Counted from the first letter of the stretch, positions 35,252-44,302 are shown. The stretch is 64,000 nucleotides of DNA from an uncultured Bacteroidales bacterium (GCA_947303085.1 CAMYXP010000003.1:220459-284458), one strand, 5' to 3'. The notes: generated from the letters alone by a model not told the origin. Program-made: numbers and translations.

Positions 35252-38200
35252 ATGAAATTTTTGTATAGATTTTTACGCTGCGCCATGTTTTTGGCGGTGA
35301 TGGTGGTATGGACAATGCCGGCGAAAGCTCAGCATCCATTTACGTTAACCACCCAAGCACAACATGATGCGCATTCAGGAGAGGCACTCTACTGGATAGA
35401 ATCGAAGGGAGCCACGGGCTTCTACATAATTTCAAAGGATATTACTAATAATGCTGGCGTTTCAACATCTAATATGCCTAACGAGAGGATGCTATGGTAT
35501 TTTATGGATGCCAGTGAGAATAGCACACAGTATTACTATATCGTTAATAAGTCAACAGGTAAATATCTTTGTCATACTGGTAATCTTGGCGATTCTGACA
35601 ATATTAAGATTGTCGTCAAGACTGATGCAAATGATGCTTCTTGCAAATTTACCGTTAGTGGCAGTTCCGGGCAATGGCTTTTTAGTCCCAAATCCAGTAG
35701 CAGTTATTATGTAAACAAAAAAGGTGGTAATGTCGGTTATTCAAATGGTCTCAAATCGAGTACCGCTCATGATGATAATTCGAAATGGAATTTCGTGGCG
35801 AAGAATTCCGTGGAGTGGGCTCATCCATTCGAAAATTCAACAACTAACGACAAGCACTACTACCTGATTCGAAACAGACATAGCAGTTACACATCCTTTT
35901 ACATGTCAACTGACGCATCCGACTACGTCACCGTTTCGAATGAATCTAGTGACAATCGGATTTGGTATTTTGTGGAAGCGTCGTCCGATGCCTCCATCCC
36001 AAACATGAAATACTACTACATTGTAAATGCTGTTACGGGCAATTATATGTACTTTAACAGCACGAACTATACAGGAGCTTCATTGAGCGATGTTTTCAAG
36101 GTACAGGCTCATTCCGGAGAAGTTGAAGACAATTATCAGTTTGCCATTGTAAATGCCAAAGGTACAAGTTATAGCGCCTTTGCAATTATGCCTAAAAAAT
36201 TGATAGGTTTGTATCAAAACAAATACACCAGTTTGGGAACCGCCACAATGAGTAACAATGAGCGCATAGATACGCGTCAAGACAGAGGCACTGATAACAA
36301 TACCGCTCACTGGGTTTTTGATGAGACAGTTTATACCCCTGTCACTGTAGCAGCACCGACCATTACCAACAACTTCGACGGCACCATCTCGTTGAACACA
36401 AGCACTCCGGGTGCCACAATATATTACACCACCAACGGCGATACCCCCGACAATACTAGCGCAGTATATTCTGAGCCCTTCTCCTTGGGCAATGCAACGG
36501 TCATCAAGGCGATCGCTTATCTAGCCCCCAATTATTCTACTGTGAGCACTTACAACGTGCCGCAGTGTTCCGAACCGACCATCAGCTTCAACAGCTCCAC
36601 CTCACAGGTTACTATTAGCGGTCAAACAGGTGCAACTATCTATTATACCATCGATGGCAGCACACCTACCACTTCCAGCGCCACCTATAGCACACCATTC
36701 ACTGTATCCTCCGCCACTACGGTGAAAGCTATCGCCACTCACGCTGGCTATCTCAATTCCGATATGGCGACTAAGTACATTCTGGGCAACAATTACTCGG
36801 TGAATTATCTGACATTCAATGTGCTCACTAACGGAACAATTCCGTGGAAAGCCTTTGGATCTTTGGCAAAAACAATCTCTTACAGAATAAATGGTGGTTC
36901 ATGGACATCTGTAACGGCAGGAAATGATGTTACAATAAGCGTCGTAGCTGGTGATATTGTAGAATTTAAGGGATCAAATTCAACTTACGCGACCAGTAAT
37001 AGTGCCTATTCCGGATTTGAAGGTGGTACAGCAACTTATGACATCTCCGGTAACATAATGAGTCTTATCTATGGAGACAACTTTGTTGGTAAAACGTCAT
37101 TGTCGGGTACATATAATTTCTGTTCAATATTCAAAAAGTCAAACGCTGTATCAGCAGAGAATCTGTTTCTTCCTGCCACAACACTTACAAGCTGTTGTTA
37201 CAGGGCTATGTTCAGTAAGTGTACAACATTGGAGGTAGCCCCTGCCCTTCCGGCAACCACCTTGGCCACACATTGTTATTGGTATATGTTTGAGGAATGT
37301 GCGATAACAGCTGCACCCGAACTTCCAGCACTAACATTAGTATCCAACTGCTATGGGAATATGTTCACAGGTTGTACACACCTTAACTACATCAATTGTC
37401 ATGCGACAACAGGTTTTAATTCAAGTGATTGCTTGACAAACTGGGTATACAACGTTTCATCAGCCGGTTTCTTTGTAAAGGATAAAGATGTTAACTGGAG
37501 CCCTGGCGCATCAGGCATTCCTACTAATTGGACAATATATAACGGCTCTTATTTATATATTCCTGAAATCAGTTGTGATGGTGATTATATAACAATAACT
37601 TGCGAGACTGAAGGAGCTTCTATATATTATAGATTGAATCAAACCGGAAGCTTCTCATTGTATAGCGAACCAATAGTTTTTAATGCGACTACAACCGTTG
37701 AAGCTTATTCAACTAAAGACGACAATACAAGCAGTATCGAAATTATCACATTTGAAAAATACGACAATCCATTGGCGGAGTCGACAAGATCACTCAATTC
37801 TTGGACTTATAACAACACTCAAGTCACATTGCCATATTCAGTAAATGCTATAGACGGACATTCATCAAGTTATTCAAAAGGTAATTATACATTTGAAACA
37901 ACAGTCACTTTATATAAAGTCCAGCCTACTTATTTATGGTTCCAGCATGCCGACCAATCAGCGGACATTTATGTTGATGGTGAATTTGTGACTACTCACT
38001 GGGGTGGTTACAATGCATTCTTTGTTGATATAAGCAACTATATACATCAAGGAACAAACAGTATTAAAGTTGTATTGAACAACAAAACAAGAGATGTATT
38101 GGCTCCTGCAGCAGGCGACTTCAATTTCAACGCGACTCTTGGCAAAGTTAAATTGTTAACAAGTCCGATAATGCCATCAATGGATTATGGATATGATGGA

Positions 38201-41098
38201 TTCCATATTACTTCAACAGTCTCTAATGCTTCTGCAACTATTAATATAAAGACTAAAATTCCGGTTGGTGCAAATGTAAAATGTAAGATTGATGCGGAAG
38301 ACGGAAGCTATCATTTCACAGAAACTAAACCAAGCACCGGAAGTGAAATGACATTTACAACAACAATTTCCAATCCTCACCTTTGGAATGGTACAATAGA
38401 TCCATTCTTATATGATGTCACTTTGGAAATATATGATAACGTAAACAATGAGTTGTATCATATATATCAACGTCCTTATGGATTCAGGTACTACGACTAC
38501 GATCCTTCCATTGGATTCTTGCTCAATGGTTCACCTTATCTTTTGAGAGGTGTTTGCACTCACCACGATTTGGAAGGGAAAGCAAATGCTCTTGATGATG
38601 CAGACATTGCCAACGACTTTGCTATCATTCAAGAACTTGGATGCAATTTCGTTCGTCTCGCACACTACCCACATCCAAAAGAAGTATACGACTGGTGCGA
38701 TAGACTTGGAATCATTGTACAAACTGAAGTCCCTTGTGTAAACAAATTCCAAAACTCATTACCTCAGTATTATTATGACCATCTCTACATTCAATATAAT
38801 GATATGGTAAGACAACATTACAACCATCCTTGTATTATGTTCTGGGGACTTTTCAATGAGGCAACTACTGATGATACTTCAATTGCTAAAACAAGACTTG
38901 AAGCATATAGAACATATATTAAGAATATTGACCCGGAACGTTGGGTTGGTTATGTTGTAAGTCATGGTTCATCAAATCCAAGCAGTTTGATGGGTAATCC
39001 AAATATGGATTGGTTCGGATGCAATATTTATGTTGGCTGGTATATTAGCCCAGAGATAAATGATCCAACTTACCAACTGAACACCCGTAAAACTAACATC
39101 ATAACAAATCTGCATAAACCATTGGCATTCTCTGAATACGGTTGTGGTGGTACTCCTAATTGCCACTCTGATAACTTTCTGGAAACAACAACAAGGGGCA
39201 ACAACCCGAGACATGATATTGAATATCAAATGTGGTTGCATGAAGGTCATATTGCCGCCATTAAGAATTTCCCGGAATTGTTATTCACTTCACAATGGCA
39301 ATTGTTTGATATTGCAGTGTCTAATAGAAATGAAGGATACACAATATGTCCTGATGGAGTAAACGCTTCAACAGATGACAATTTAAGATATTTGAATAAC
39401 AAGGGACTTGTTGAGAGAGACCACAAGACAAAGAAGGATACATACTATCTTTACAAGGCTTGGTGGAATCAGAAAGACAAATTTGTACACATTTGTAGCA
39501 AGGATTATGAAAAGATGACTGGCAGAGTAATAAAGTGTTATACAAACGATGGTATAATTACAGGCGATGTCAGTACATTGACACTTTATGTAAACAATGT
39601 AGAGAAAGAAACCGTCACAGTTGTAGACAACATTGCAACATTCACAGCAATAGATTTCGCTTCAGGTGATATAATCAGAGTTAATGGTGCAAATTCATAC
39701 GATGCATTTACTTTCACTAATGACTTCATAAGCGACGGCGATTGGGACGAGACCGCCAACTGGCGCGATAATGCTGTACCTGCTGATGGAAGTAATGTGG
39801 TCATCAGAGCTGCATGTACCATTCCGAATGGAGTCGTGGTCCAAGCGAACAGTATCACCATTGGTGAAAACGGCAGCCTCACCATCGCCGCTGGCGGTCA
39901 GCTTATTCTTCCTGACAACACAAGTGTGCAAGCCACAGTCCAGAATTCCACTGTAGCTTCTACTGAAACAAAAGACTATGTCAGTCAATGGAACGCAATT
40001 TCATCTCCGGTTAACAATGTAGCAATATCAAGCTTCGTTAGAGGAACGCACAACGTATATCGCTACAACGAGCCAACAGTGTATTGGCAAGAATACAGAA
40101 ATAGCGCCAATAGCTTCAACTATCTACAAAACGGTCGTGGTTACATATATCGATCGACAGAAGGTGGTATAGAATTCACAGGCGATGTTATAACTGGTGA
40201 CGAGGACGGTTTGGTTACCTGCCCTGATTTGTCGTATGCATGTGATATTGACAAATACCTTGGCTTCAACCTTATCGGCAATCCGTTTACTCACGATATT
40301 ACTTGGTCGAATCTTACAATAAAAACAAATATCAGCGATGATGGTTTCTTCTTGTTAGGTGCCAATGGTGAATGGACTACACAAACCACCTCAGGAACTA
40401 TCGCCCCAATGCAGGCATTTATGATTCAGGCAACAGCTGCCGATCCTGCTGTCAAAATCGCAAATACTTTGGGAGGTGGCAAAGGCAGTGACGGCAGATA
40501 TGGCAACGATCAGATTCAGTTCACTGTCAACAACTTAGATTATTCCGATGTCGCTTACGCGATCTTCAAGGATGGTTATGGTCTCAACAAGATCGAGCAT
40601 CGCAATACCGATATCCCAATGCTCTACATAATCAATAATAATCGTGATTTTGCCATTGCGGCGATGCCAGATAACACCAGTGTCATCAACCTTGGTTTCA
40701 ATGCCACGAAGATGGGCCAATACACATTAAGTGTTAAGGCGGAAGGAAACTACAGCTACATGCACCTCTTCGACAAGCTCACTGGCAGCGATATCGACAT
40801 GCTTCTCGACAATAACTACACATTCATCGGCACACCAACCGATCGTAACGACCGCTTTGTGTTGCGCCTCAACTACAATGCAGCCCACATCGATACTGAG
40901 AGCGATATCTTCGCTTACCAGAATGGTTCTGATATCATCGTTAGTGGCAAAGGCGAATTGCAAATCTTCGACGTGATGGGACGTTTGGTAATGACAAAAC
41001 ACGTGAACGGCGTAGAGACATACGGCAGTACGTCTCTACAGACGGGGATTTATATCTTTAAATTAAATGAGAGAACGCAAAAGATAGTGGTAAAATAA
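35252..41098 (+). CDS. giant T9SS-secreted multidomain protein with a GH2-family glycosidase core
   Basis: 1,948 residues. Signal peptide to about residue 27 (AKAQ). Two ricin-like beta repeats (about 30-340); two chitobiase C-terminal-like domains (about 365-430 and 435-505, each with ATIYYT-DG-TP); a BspA/DUF285-like stretch (about 605-745, YMFEEC and LPATTL repeats). The GH2 module follows: sugar-binding domain (about 845-970), Ig-like domain, and TIM barrel (about 1090-1400) with acid/base E1203 in FNEA and nucleophile E1295 in AFSEYG. A long beta region and a T9SS type A domain close the protein (IFDVMGRLV...GIYIFKLNERTQKIVVK). It should be secreted and anchored to the cell surface; glycan target unknown. 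Base composition of the GH2 part is lower in GC than the flanks. Confidence 0.88.
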   Translation: MKFLYRFLRCAMFLAVMVVWTMPAKAQHPFTLTTQAQHDAHSGEALYWIESKGATGFYIISKDITNNAGVSTSNMPNERMLWYFMDASENSTQYYYIVNKSTGKYLCHTGNLGDSDNIKIVVKTDANDASCKFTVSGSSGQWLFSPKSSSSYYVNKKGGNVGYSNGLKSSTAHDDNSKWNFVAKNSVEWAHPFENSTTNDKHYYLIRNRHSSYTSFYMSTDASDYVTVSNESSDNRIWYFVEASSDASIPNMKYYYIVNAVTGNYMYFNSTNYTGASLSDVFKVQAHSGEVEDNYQFAIVNAKGTSYSAFAIMPKKLIGLYQNKYTSLGTATMSNNERIDTRQDRGTDNNTAHWVFDETVYTPVTVAAPTITNNFDGTISLNTSTPGATIYYTTNGDTPDNTSAVYSEPFSLGNATVIKAIAYLAPNYSTVSTYNVPQCSEPTISFNSSTSQVTISGQTGATIYYTIDGSTPTTSSATYSTPFTVSSATTVKAIATHAGYLNSDMATKYILGNNYSVNYLTFNVLTNGTIPWKAFGSLAKTISYRINGGSWTSVTAGNDVTISVVAGDIVEFKGSNSTYATSNSAYSGFEGGTATYDISGNIMSLIYGDNFVGKTSLSGTYNFCSIFKKSNAVSAENLFLPATTLTSCCYRAMFSKCTTLEVAPALPATTLATHCYWYMFEECAITAAPELPALTLVSNCYGNMFTGCTHLNYINCHATTGFNSSDCLTNWVYNVSSAGFFVKDKDVNWSPGASGIPTNWTIYNGSYLYIPEISCDGDYITITCETEGASIYYRLNQTGSFSLYSEPIVFNATTTVEAYSTKDDNTSSIEIITFEKYDNPLAESTRSLNSWTYNNTQVTLPYSVNAIDGHSSSYSKGNYTFETTVTLYKVQPTYLWFQHADQSADIYVDGEFVTTHWGGYNAFFVDISNYIHQGTNSIKVVLNNKTRDVLAPAAGDFNFNATLGKVKLLTSPIMPSMDYGYDGFHITSTVSNASATINIKTKIPVGANVKCKIDAEDGSYHFTETKPSTGSEMTFTTTISNPHLWNGTIDPFLYDVTLEIYDNVNNELYHIYQRPYGFRYYDYDPSIGFLLNGSPYLLRGVCTHHDLEGKANALDDADIANDFAIIQELGCNFVRLAHYPHPKEVYDWCDRLGIIVQTEVPCVNKFQNSLPQYYYDHLYIQYNDMVRQHYNHPCIMFWGLFNEATTDDTSIAKTRLEAYRTYIKNIDPERWVGYVVSHGSSNPSSLMGNPNMDWFGCNIYVGWYISPEINDPTYQLNTRKTNIITNLHKPLAFSEYGCGGTPNCHSDNFLETTTRGNNPRHDIEYQMWLHEGHIAAIKNFPELLFTSQWQLFDIAVSNRNEGYTICPDGVNASTDDNLRYLNNKGLVERDHKTKKDTYYLYKAWWNQKDKFVHICSKDYEKMTGRVIKCYTNDGIITGDVSTLTLYVNNVEKETVTVVDNIATFTAIDFASGDIIRVNGANSYDAFTFTNDFISDGDWDETANWRDNAVPADGSNVVIRAACTIPNGVVVQANSITIGENGSLTIAAGGQLILPDNTSVQATVQNSTVASTETKDYVSQWNAISSPVNNVAISSFVRGTHNVYRYNEPTVYWQEYRNSANSFNYLQNGRGYIYRSTEGGIEFTGDVITGDEDGLVTCPDLSYACDIDKYLGFNLIGNPFTHDITWSNLTIKTNISDDGFFLLGANGEWTTQTTSGTIAPMQAFMIQATAADPAVKIANTLGGGKGSDGRYGNDQIQFTVNNLDYSDVAYAIFKDGYGLNKIEHRNTDIPMLYIINNNRDFAIAAMPDNTSVINLGFNATKMGQYTLSVKAEGNYSYMHLFDKLTGSDIDMLLDNNYTFIGTPTDRNDRFVLRLNYNAAHIDTESDIFAYQNGSDIIVSGKGELQIFDVMGRLVMTKHVNGVETYGSTSLQTGIYIFKLNERTQKIVVK

Positions 41099-41117
41099 AC
41101 AATTAAAAGTAAATACA

Positions 41118-41390
41118 ATGAAAAATATATTATTCGCACTCGCTATAGTTTTGATAATTGGTCTGACAGCCAATGCCCAAGGTCGAGATGTTTTCTTCAG
41201 GGGATGGAACGACGATACTTACAACGGCCGTAGTGGAGGCGATTCCTACACTCCAGGCATCATAATGCCAGGCAATGGTATCTTTGGCAAATACGAAAAC
41301 AGCTCGGGAGCACCACTGGGCTCGGGTATCTTAGTCCTCACCGCCCTGGCTGCCGGCTACGCCGTCTATCGCAAAAAACGCGGCAAATAG
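41118..41390 (+). CDS. small exported protein with C-terminal PLGSG-transmembrane-KKR tail
   Basis: 90 residues: signal peptide (1 to about 20, TANAQ), a short Gly-rich mature part (NGRSGGDSYTPG, MPGNGIFG), then APLGSG, a hydrophobic segment ILVLTALAAGYAVY and the basic end RKKRGK. The tripartite tail (motif, membrane helix, positive residues) resembles sorting tails of the PEP-CTERM/LPXTG kind. It follows the giant T9SS gene by 19 nt and ends at a strong terminator, so it probably shares its transcript. No known function. Confidence 0.65.
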   Translation: MKNILFALAIVLIIGLTANAQGRDVFFRGWNDDTYNGRSGGDSYTPGIIMPGNGIFGKYENSSGAPLGSGILVLTALAAGYAVYRKKRGK

Positions 41391-41401
41391 ATAATAAATA
41401 A

Positions 41402-41436
41402 AAAGGAGTTACATCTTTGTAACTCCTTTATTTTTT
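41402..41436 (+). terminator. rho-independent terminator after the giant T9SS operon
   Basis: AAAGGAGTTAC (41402-41412) pairs with GTAACTCCTTT (41419-41429) around a six-base loop, followed by TATTTTTT. Confidence 0.9.
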
Positions 41437-41440
41437 ACTG

Positions 41441-41515
41441 TCGGGGTAGCAGGATTCGAACCTGCGACCCCCTGCTCCCAAAGCAGGTGCGCTAGCCGGA
41501 CTGCGCTATGCCCCG
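41441..41515 (-). tRNA. tRNA-Pro (anticodon TGG), copy 1
   Basis: 75 nt on the minus strand: cloverleaf with anticodon loop TTTGGGA (TGG), T-arm GGTTCGAATCC, discriminator A; no encoded CCA. The acceptor stem has a C6-A67 mismatch where most relatives have a pair. Identical to the copy at 41528-41602. Confidence 0.95.
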
Positions 41516-41527
41516 AAAACCATCTTG

Positions 41528-41602
41528 TCGGGGTAGCAGGATTCGAACCTGCGACCCCCTGCTCCCAAAGCAGGTGCGCTAGCCGGACTGCGCTATGCCC
41601 CG
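41528..41602 (-). tRNA. tRNA-Pro (anticodon TGG), copy 2
   Basis: Identical 75-nt duplicate of the neighbouring tRNA-Pro, 12 bp away, with the same C6-A67 acceptor mismatch. Part of a Ser-Pro-Pro minus-strand unit. Confidence 0.95.
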
Positions 41603-41608
41603 ATGAAG

Positions 41609-41696
41609 CGGAGAAGGGGGGATTCGAACCCCCGGTAGCCTTAGGGGCTACGACAGTTTAGCAAACTGTTGGTTTCAGCCACTCACCCACCTCTCC
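41609..41696 (-). tRNA. tRNA-Ser (anticodon GCT)
   Basis: 88 nt with the long variable arm of class II tRNAs (GTAGCCCCTAAGGCTAC), anticodon loop TTGCTAA (GCT), T-arm GGTTCGAATCC, discriminator G. First gene of the tRNA unit. Confidence 0.96.
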
Positions 41697-41718
41697 GTGT
41701 TCTGTGGTTTTGCGGCTG

Positions 41719-41749
41719 CAAAGATACAACATTTTTACACATCACCAAC
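41719..41749 (-). promoter_or_regulatory. promoter of the tRNA Ser-Pro-Pro unit
   Basis: On the minus strand GTTG (41746-41749) and TATCTTTG (41719-41726) are separated by 19 bp, 22 bp before the tRNA-Ser 5' end. Confidence 0.65.
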
Positions 41750-41806
41750 ATTTTTTTGAAAAAATTTTCTTTGACCATTTTTTACTGTTGATTATCAAAA
41801 TTTTTT

Positions 41807-41814
41807 ACCTTTGC
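41807..41814 (+). promoter_or_regulatory. -7 promoter element of the alkaline phosphatase gene
   Basis: TACCTTTG (TAnnTTTG), 16 bp before the ATG. No Pho-box is recognisable. Confidence 0.55.
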
Positions 41815-41830
41815 AAAAAATATATTTGTC

Positions 41831-42907
41831 ATGAAAACACGGAGAATTATTACCATTTTGCTCATCGCATCAGCACTTTTTGCAACTTCTTGCGGTTCAA
41901 ACAACGAGAAACAGACGCCTCAGAAAGCCAAAAACGTCATCGTAATGATTGGCGACGGCATGGGGCCGGCTCAGGTGTACTCCCTCCTACTCACAAGCCA
42001 CGAAAAGACTGCTTTCGAGCGTTTTCCATACTCAGGATTCTCAATCACAAAGTCGGCTTCAAACGAGATCACCGACTCGGCAGCCGGCGGAACAGCAATC
42101 GCCAACGGCAATAAAACCACCAACAAGATGGTCGGCATGACACCCGACAGCATCGCACAGCCGAGCATGCTGGAAATCCTTGCGGAACAAGGCAAAAAGA
42201 CAGGCGTGGTCGTCACCTGCTCGGTTACACATGCCACTCCGGCCGACTTCATCGCACACAATATCAACAGAAACAACAACGAGGAAATAGCTCTCGAGAT
42301 AGCCAACAAAGAGAAACTCGACGTGCTTTTCGGCGGAGGCAAGAAATACTTCACCGAACGCAAAGACAGCCTCGATCTTCTTGGCAAGATGTGGGAAAAC
42401 GGCTGGAATGTCTACGACTCGCTGGAGCAAATCGAAGACAATAACGCCAGAACAATGGTCGTAGCATGCCGCAAGCACATGATTAAAGCTCCTGAACGCG
42501 GCAATTTCCTGCCGAAAGCTACAGCCAAAGCCCTCGAGATGCTCGACAACGAGAACGGCTTCTTCCTGATGGTCGAAGGCTCGCAGATTGACTTCGCCTG
42601 CCACGACAACGACTCAGCCACAATGGTCGAGGAAATGATTGACTTCAACAAAGCCATCAACGTGGTGCTTGATTTCGCCGAGAAAGACGGAAACACTTTG
42701 GTTGTCGTCACGGCCGACCACGAGACCGGCGGTCTTACCATAGTCGATCCTGAAGGCAAATATACACGCACCGACTTCAAATGGACCACGGGCAGCCACT
42801 CAGCGGTTTTCGTCCCGGTTTTCTCATACGGACCTGGCGCCGAAAAATTTTCCGGCATCATGGATAACACCGATATCATCAAGAAAATAATGGAAAGCGT
42901 GAAATAA
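41831..42907 (+). CDS. alkaline phosphatase, lipoprotein
   Basis: 358 residues. The lipobox LFATSC with C21 indicates a lipid-anchored exported protein. The alkaline phosphatase fold is shown by VIVMIGDGMGPAQV (first metal Asp), EITDSAAGGTA containing the phosphorylated Ser in DSAAGGT, FADFIAH-like THATPADFIAH, VEGSQIDFACHDND (metal ligands) and VVTADHETGGL. It hydrolyses phosphomonoesters outside the cytoplasm to supply phosphate. Shorter than E. coli PhoA (about 450), like other Bacteroidota forms. Monocistronic. Confidence 0.92.
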   Translation: MKTRRIITILLIASALFATSCGSNNEKQTPQKAKNVIVMIGDGMGPAQVYSLLLTSHEKTAFERFPYSGFSITKSASNEITDSAAGGTAIANGNKTTNKMVGMTPDSIAQPSMLEILAEQGKKTGVVVTCSVTHATPADFIAHNINRNNNEEIALEIANKEKLDVLFGGGKKYFTERKDSLDLLGKMWENGWNVYDSLEQIEDNNARTMVVACRKHMIKAPERGNFLPKATAKALEMLDNENGFFLMVEGSQIDFACHDNDSATMVEEMIDFNKAINVVLDFAEKDGNTLVVVTADHETGGLTIVDPEGKYTRTDFKWTTGSHSAVFVPVFSYGPGAEKFSGIMDNTDIIKKIMESVK

Positions 42908-42941
42908 TTTCTTTTCAAAAAAATTAAATTTCACATTTTTA

Positions 42942-42973
42942 TTTGCAAGATTGAAAATAAAACTATATCTTTG
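42942..42973 (+). promoter_or_regulatory. promoter of the RRM protein gene
   Basis: TTTG (42942-42945) and TATCTTTG (42966-42973), 20 bp apart; the clearest full -33/-7 pair in the window. The leader is about 50 nt. Confidence 0.75.
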
Positions 42974-43027
42974 CTGCTTGATTTATAATCAGTTGGGTGA
43001 ATTTTTAATTAAAACTTAAACTTTACT

Positions 43028-43288
43028 ATGAAAATTTTTATCGCAAAGCTATCCCCAAGAACAACAGCAGAAGATGTGAGAAAGCTCTTTGAACGTTTCG
43101 GCACTGTCTCGGTCTGCAAAGTCATCATGGACCACGACACTAAGCGCTCAAAATGTTACGGTTTCATTGAGATGCCGAACGACAACGAGGCATACGTTGC
43201 TGTTGTTGAGACAAACGAAATGGAGTTTATGGGCAGCGTAATCAACGTGAAAAAGTCGAAGCCACAGCCTCCAACAGGAAAGAAATAG
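43028..43288 (+). CDS. RNA-binding protein with a single RRM domain
   Basis: 86 residues, essentially one RNA recognition motif: RNP2 IFIAKLSP (residues 3-10) and RNP1 SKCYGFIEM (about 40-48). Short basic tail KKSKPQPPTGKK without the glycine-rich extension of some homologues. Small single-RRM proteins are abundant in Bacteroidota and act as global RNA chaperones or regulators where studied. Its strong promoter and about 50-nt leader suggest high expression. Confidence 0.9.
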   Translation: MKIFIAKLSPRTTAEDVRKLFERFGTVSVCKVIMDHDTKRSKCYGFIEMPNDNEAYVAVVETNEMEFMGSVINVKKSKPQPPTGKK

Positions 43289-43369
43289 TTCTTAAGTCGT
43301 TGATTATCATCTAATTTCAAAATACAAATAATTTTTTGTATTTTTGGTTACATCTTTATAAAAAATTTG

Positions 43370-43377
43370 TAATTTTG
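43370..43377 (+). promoter_or_regulatory. -7 promoter element of the tRNA-Arg / YciO-type unit
   Basis: TAATTTTG, 17 bp before the tRNA-Arg 5' end; the -33 region is weak. Confidence 0.6.
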
Positions 43378-43394
43378 CAGTAGCGAAATGCAAT

Positions 43395-43468
43395 GGTCTG
43401 GTAGCTCAGCTGGATAGAGCAACAGCCTTCTAAGCTGTGGGTCTTGGGTTCGAATCCCAACCGGATCA
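43395..43468 (+). tRNA. tRNA-Arg (anticodon TCT)
   Basis: 74 nt: acceptor GGTCTGG/CCGGATC, anticodon loop CTTCTAA (TCT), T-arm GGGTTCGAATCCC, discriminator A; CCA not encoded. It decodes AGA/AGG. The following protein gene starts 5 nt after its 3' end. Confidence 0.96.
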
Positions 43469-43472
43469 CAAT

Positions 43473-44084
43473 ATGTTTCTACAAGTACATCCAGAAAATC
43501 CTAATCCTCGACACATCAAGATGATTCTTGAATGTCTCGAGGATGATGGTGTTATAATATTCCCTACCGACACCATCTACGGCATCGGATGTAGCGTTAA
43601 GAGCAACAAAGCGTTTGAGCGCATCGCTCAGATTAAGGGCATCAGGAAGGAAAAAGCACATTTCTCATTCATTTTCAACGATTTAAGTCAGCTTTCAGAG
43701 TTCACAAAGCCAATCAGCAATGATGTTTACAAGCTGATGAAGAGGAACCTTCCGGGAGCATTCACTTTCATTTTGGAGGCTAACAACAACATCCCGAAAA
43801 TTTTCCAGAGCAAGCGCAAAACCATAGGTATCCGTATCCCAGACCAGCCAATAATCACCAATATTGTGAAGGAGCTCGGTTGTCCGATAATGACAACATC
43901 TATCCTCGATGAGGATGAAATTTCAGGTTTTTTAACTGATCCGGAGGAAATAAACGAGCATTACAAAGACCGTGTCGACATAATCATCGACGGCGGCGTG
44001 GGTGACAATCAGGAGAGTACGATAGTGGATTGCACTGAAAATGAGATACTTATAACACGTCAAGGTAAGGGAATCCTTGATTAA
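43473..44084 (+). CDS. Sua5/YciO/YrdC family protein (YciO type)
   Basis: 203 residues from the ATG at 43473; an upstream ATG at 43437 lies inside the tRNA and is rejected. LQVHPENPNPRHI, DDGVIIFPTDTIYGIGC, the segment KRKTIGIRIPDQPI and CPIMTTSIL match YciO closely. Family members make threonylcarbamoyl-adenylate for t6A37 in tRNAs reading ANN codons; YciO itself has weaker or less certain activity. The two neighbouring tRNAs, Arg-TCT and Lys-TTT, both read ANN codons and are t6A substrates. The mRNA is almost leaderless once the tRNA is cut off. Confidence 0.85.
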   Translation: MFLQVHPENPNPRHIKMILECLEDDGVIIFPTDTIYGIGCSVKSNKAFERIAQIKGIRKEKAHFSFIFNDLSQLSEFTKPISNDVYKLMKRNLPGAFTFILEANNNIPKIFQSKRKTIGIRIPDQPIITNIVKELGCPIMTTSILDEDEISGFLTDPEEINEHYKDRVDIIIDGGVGDNQESTIVDCTENEILITRQGKGILD

Positions 44085-44103
44085 ATTTTTTTAAAAATTT
44101 TTG

Positions 44104-44133
44104 TTGTAGGTATTGAAAAATGTAGTATTTTTG
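44104..44133 (+). promoter_or_regulatory. promoter of tRNA-Lys
   Basis: TTG (44104-44106) and TATTTTTG (44126-44133), 19 bp apart, 28 bp before the tRNA. Confidence 0.6.
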
Positions 44134-44161
44134 CAGTCGCAATTGAACGTAACAGTTCTCT

Positions 44162-44234
44162 GACTCGCTAGCTCAGCAGGTAGAGCATCACACTTTTAAT
44201 GTGGGGGTCCTGGGTTCGAGCCCCAGGCGGGTCA
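44162..44234 (+). tRNA. tRNA-Lys (anticodon TTT)
   Basis: 73 nt: acceptor GACTCGC/GCGGGTC, anticodon loop CTTTTAA (TTT), T-arm GGGTTCGAGCCC, discriminator A. It marks the left edge of the accessory island. Confidence 0.96.
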
Positions 44235-44239
44235 CGGTT

Positions 44240-44287
44240 AAAAACGCCTTAAAATGTTGTATTTCAATGTTTTAAGGCGTTTTTTAT
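44240..44287 (+). terminator. terminator of tRNA-Lys
   Basis: AAAAACGCCTTAAAA (44240-44254) pairs with TTTTAAGGCGTTTTT (44270-44284), followed by further T. The arrangement also works on the minus strand. Confidence 0.9.
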
Positions 44288-44302
44288 TGGAAAATTCATA
44301 CA

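Noticed and set aside
43437..43472. Upstream ATG for the YciO-type gene
   Set aside because: It lies inside the tRNA-Arg sequence; the family N-terminus begins at 43473.
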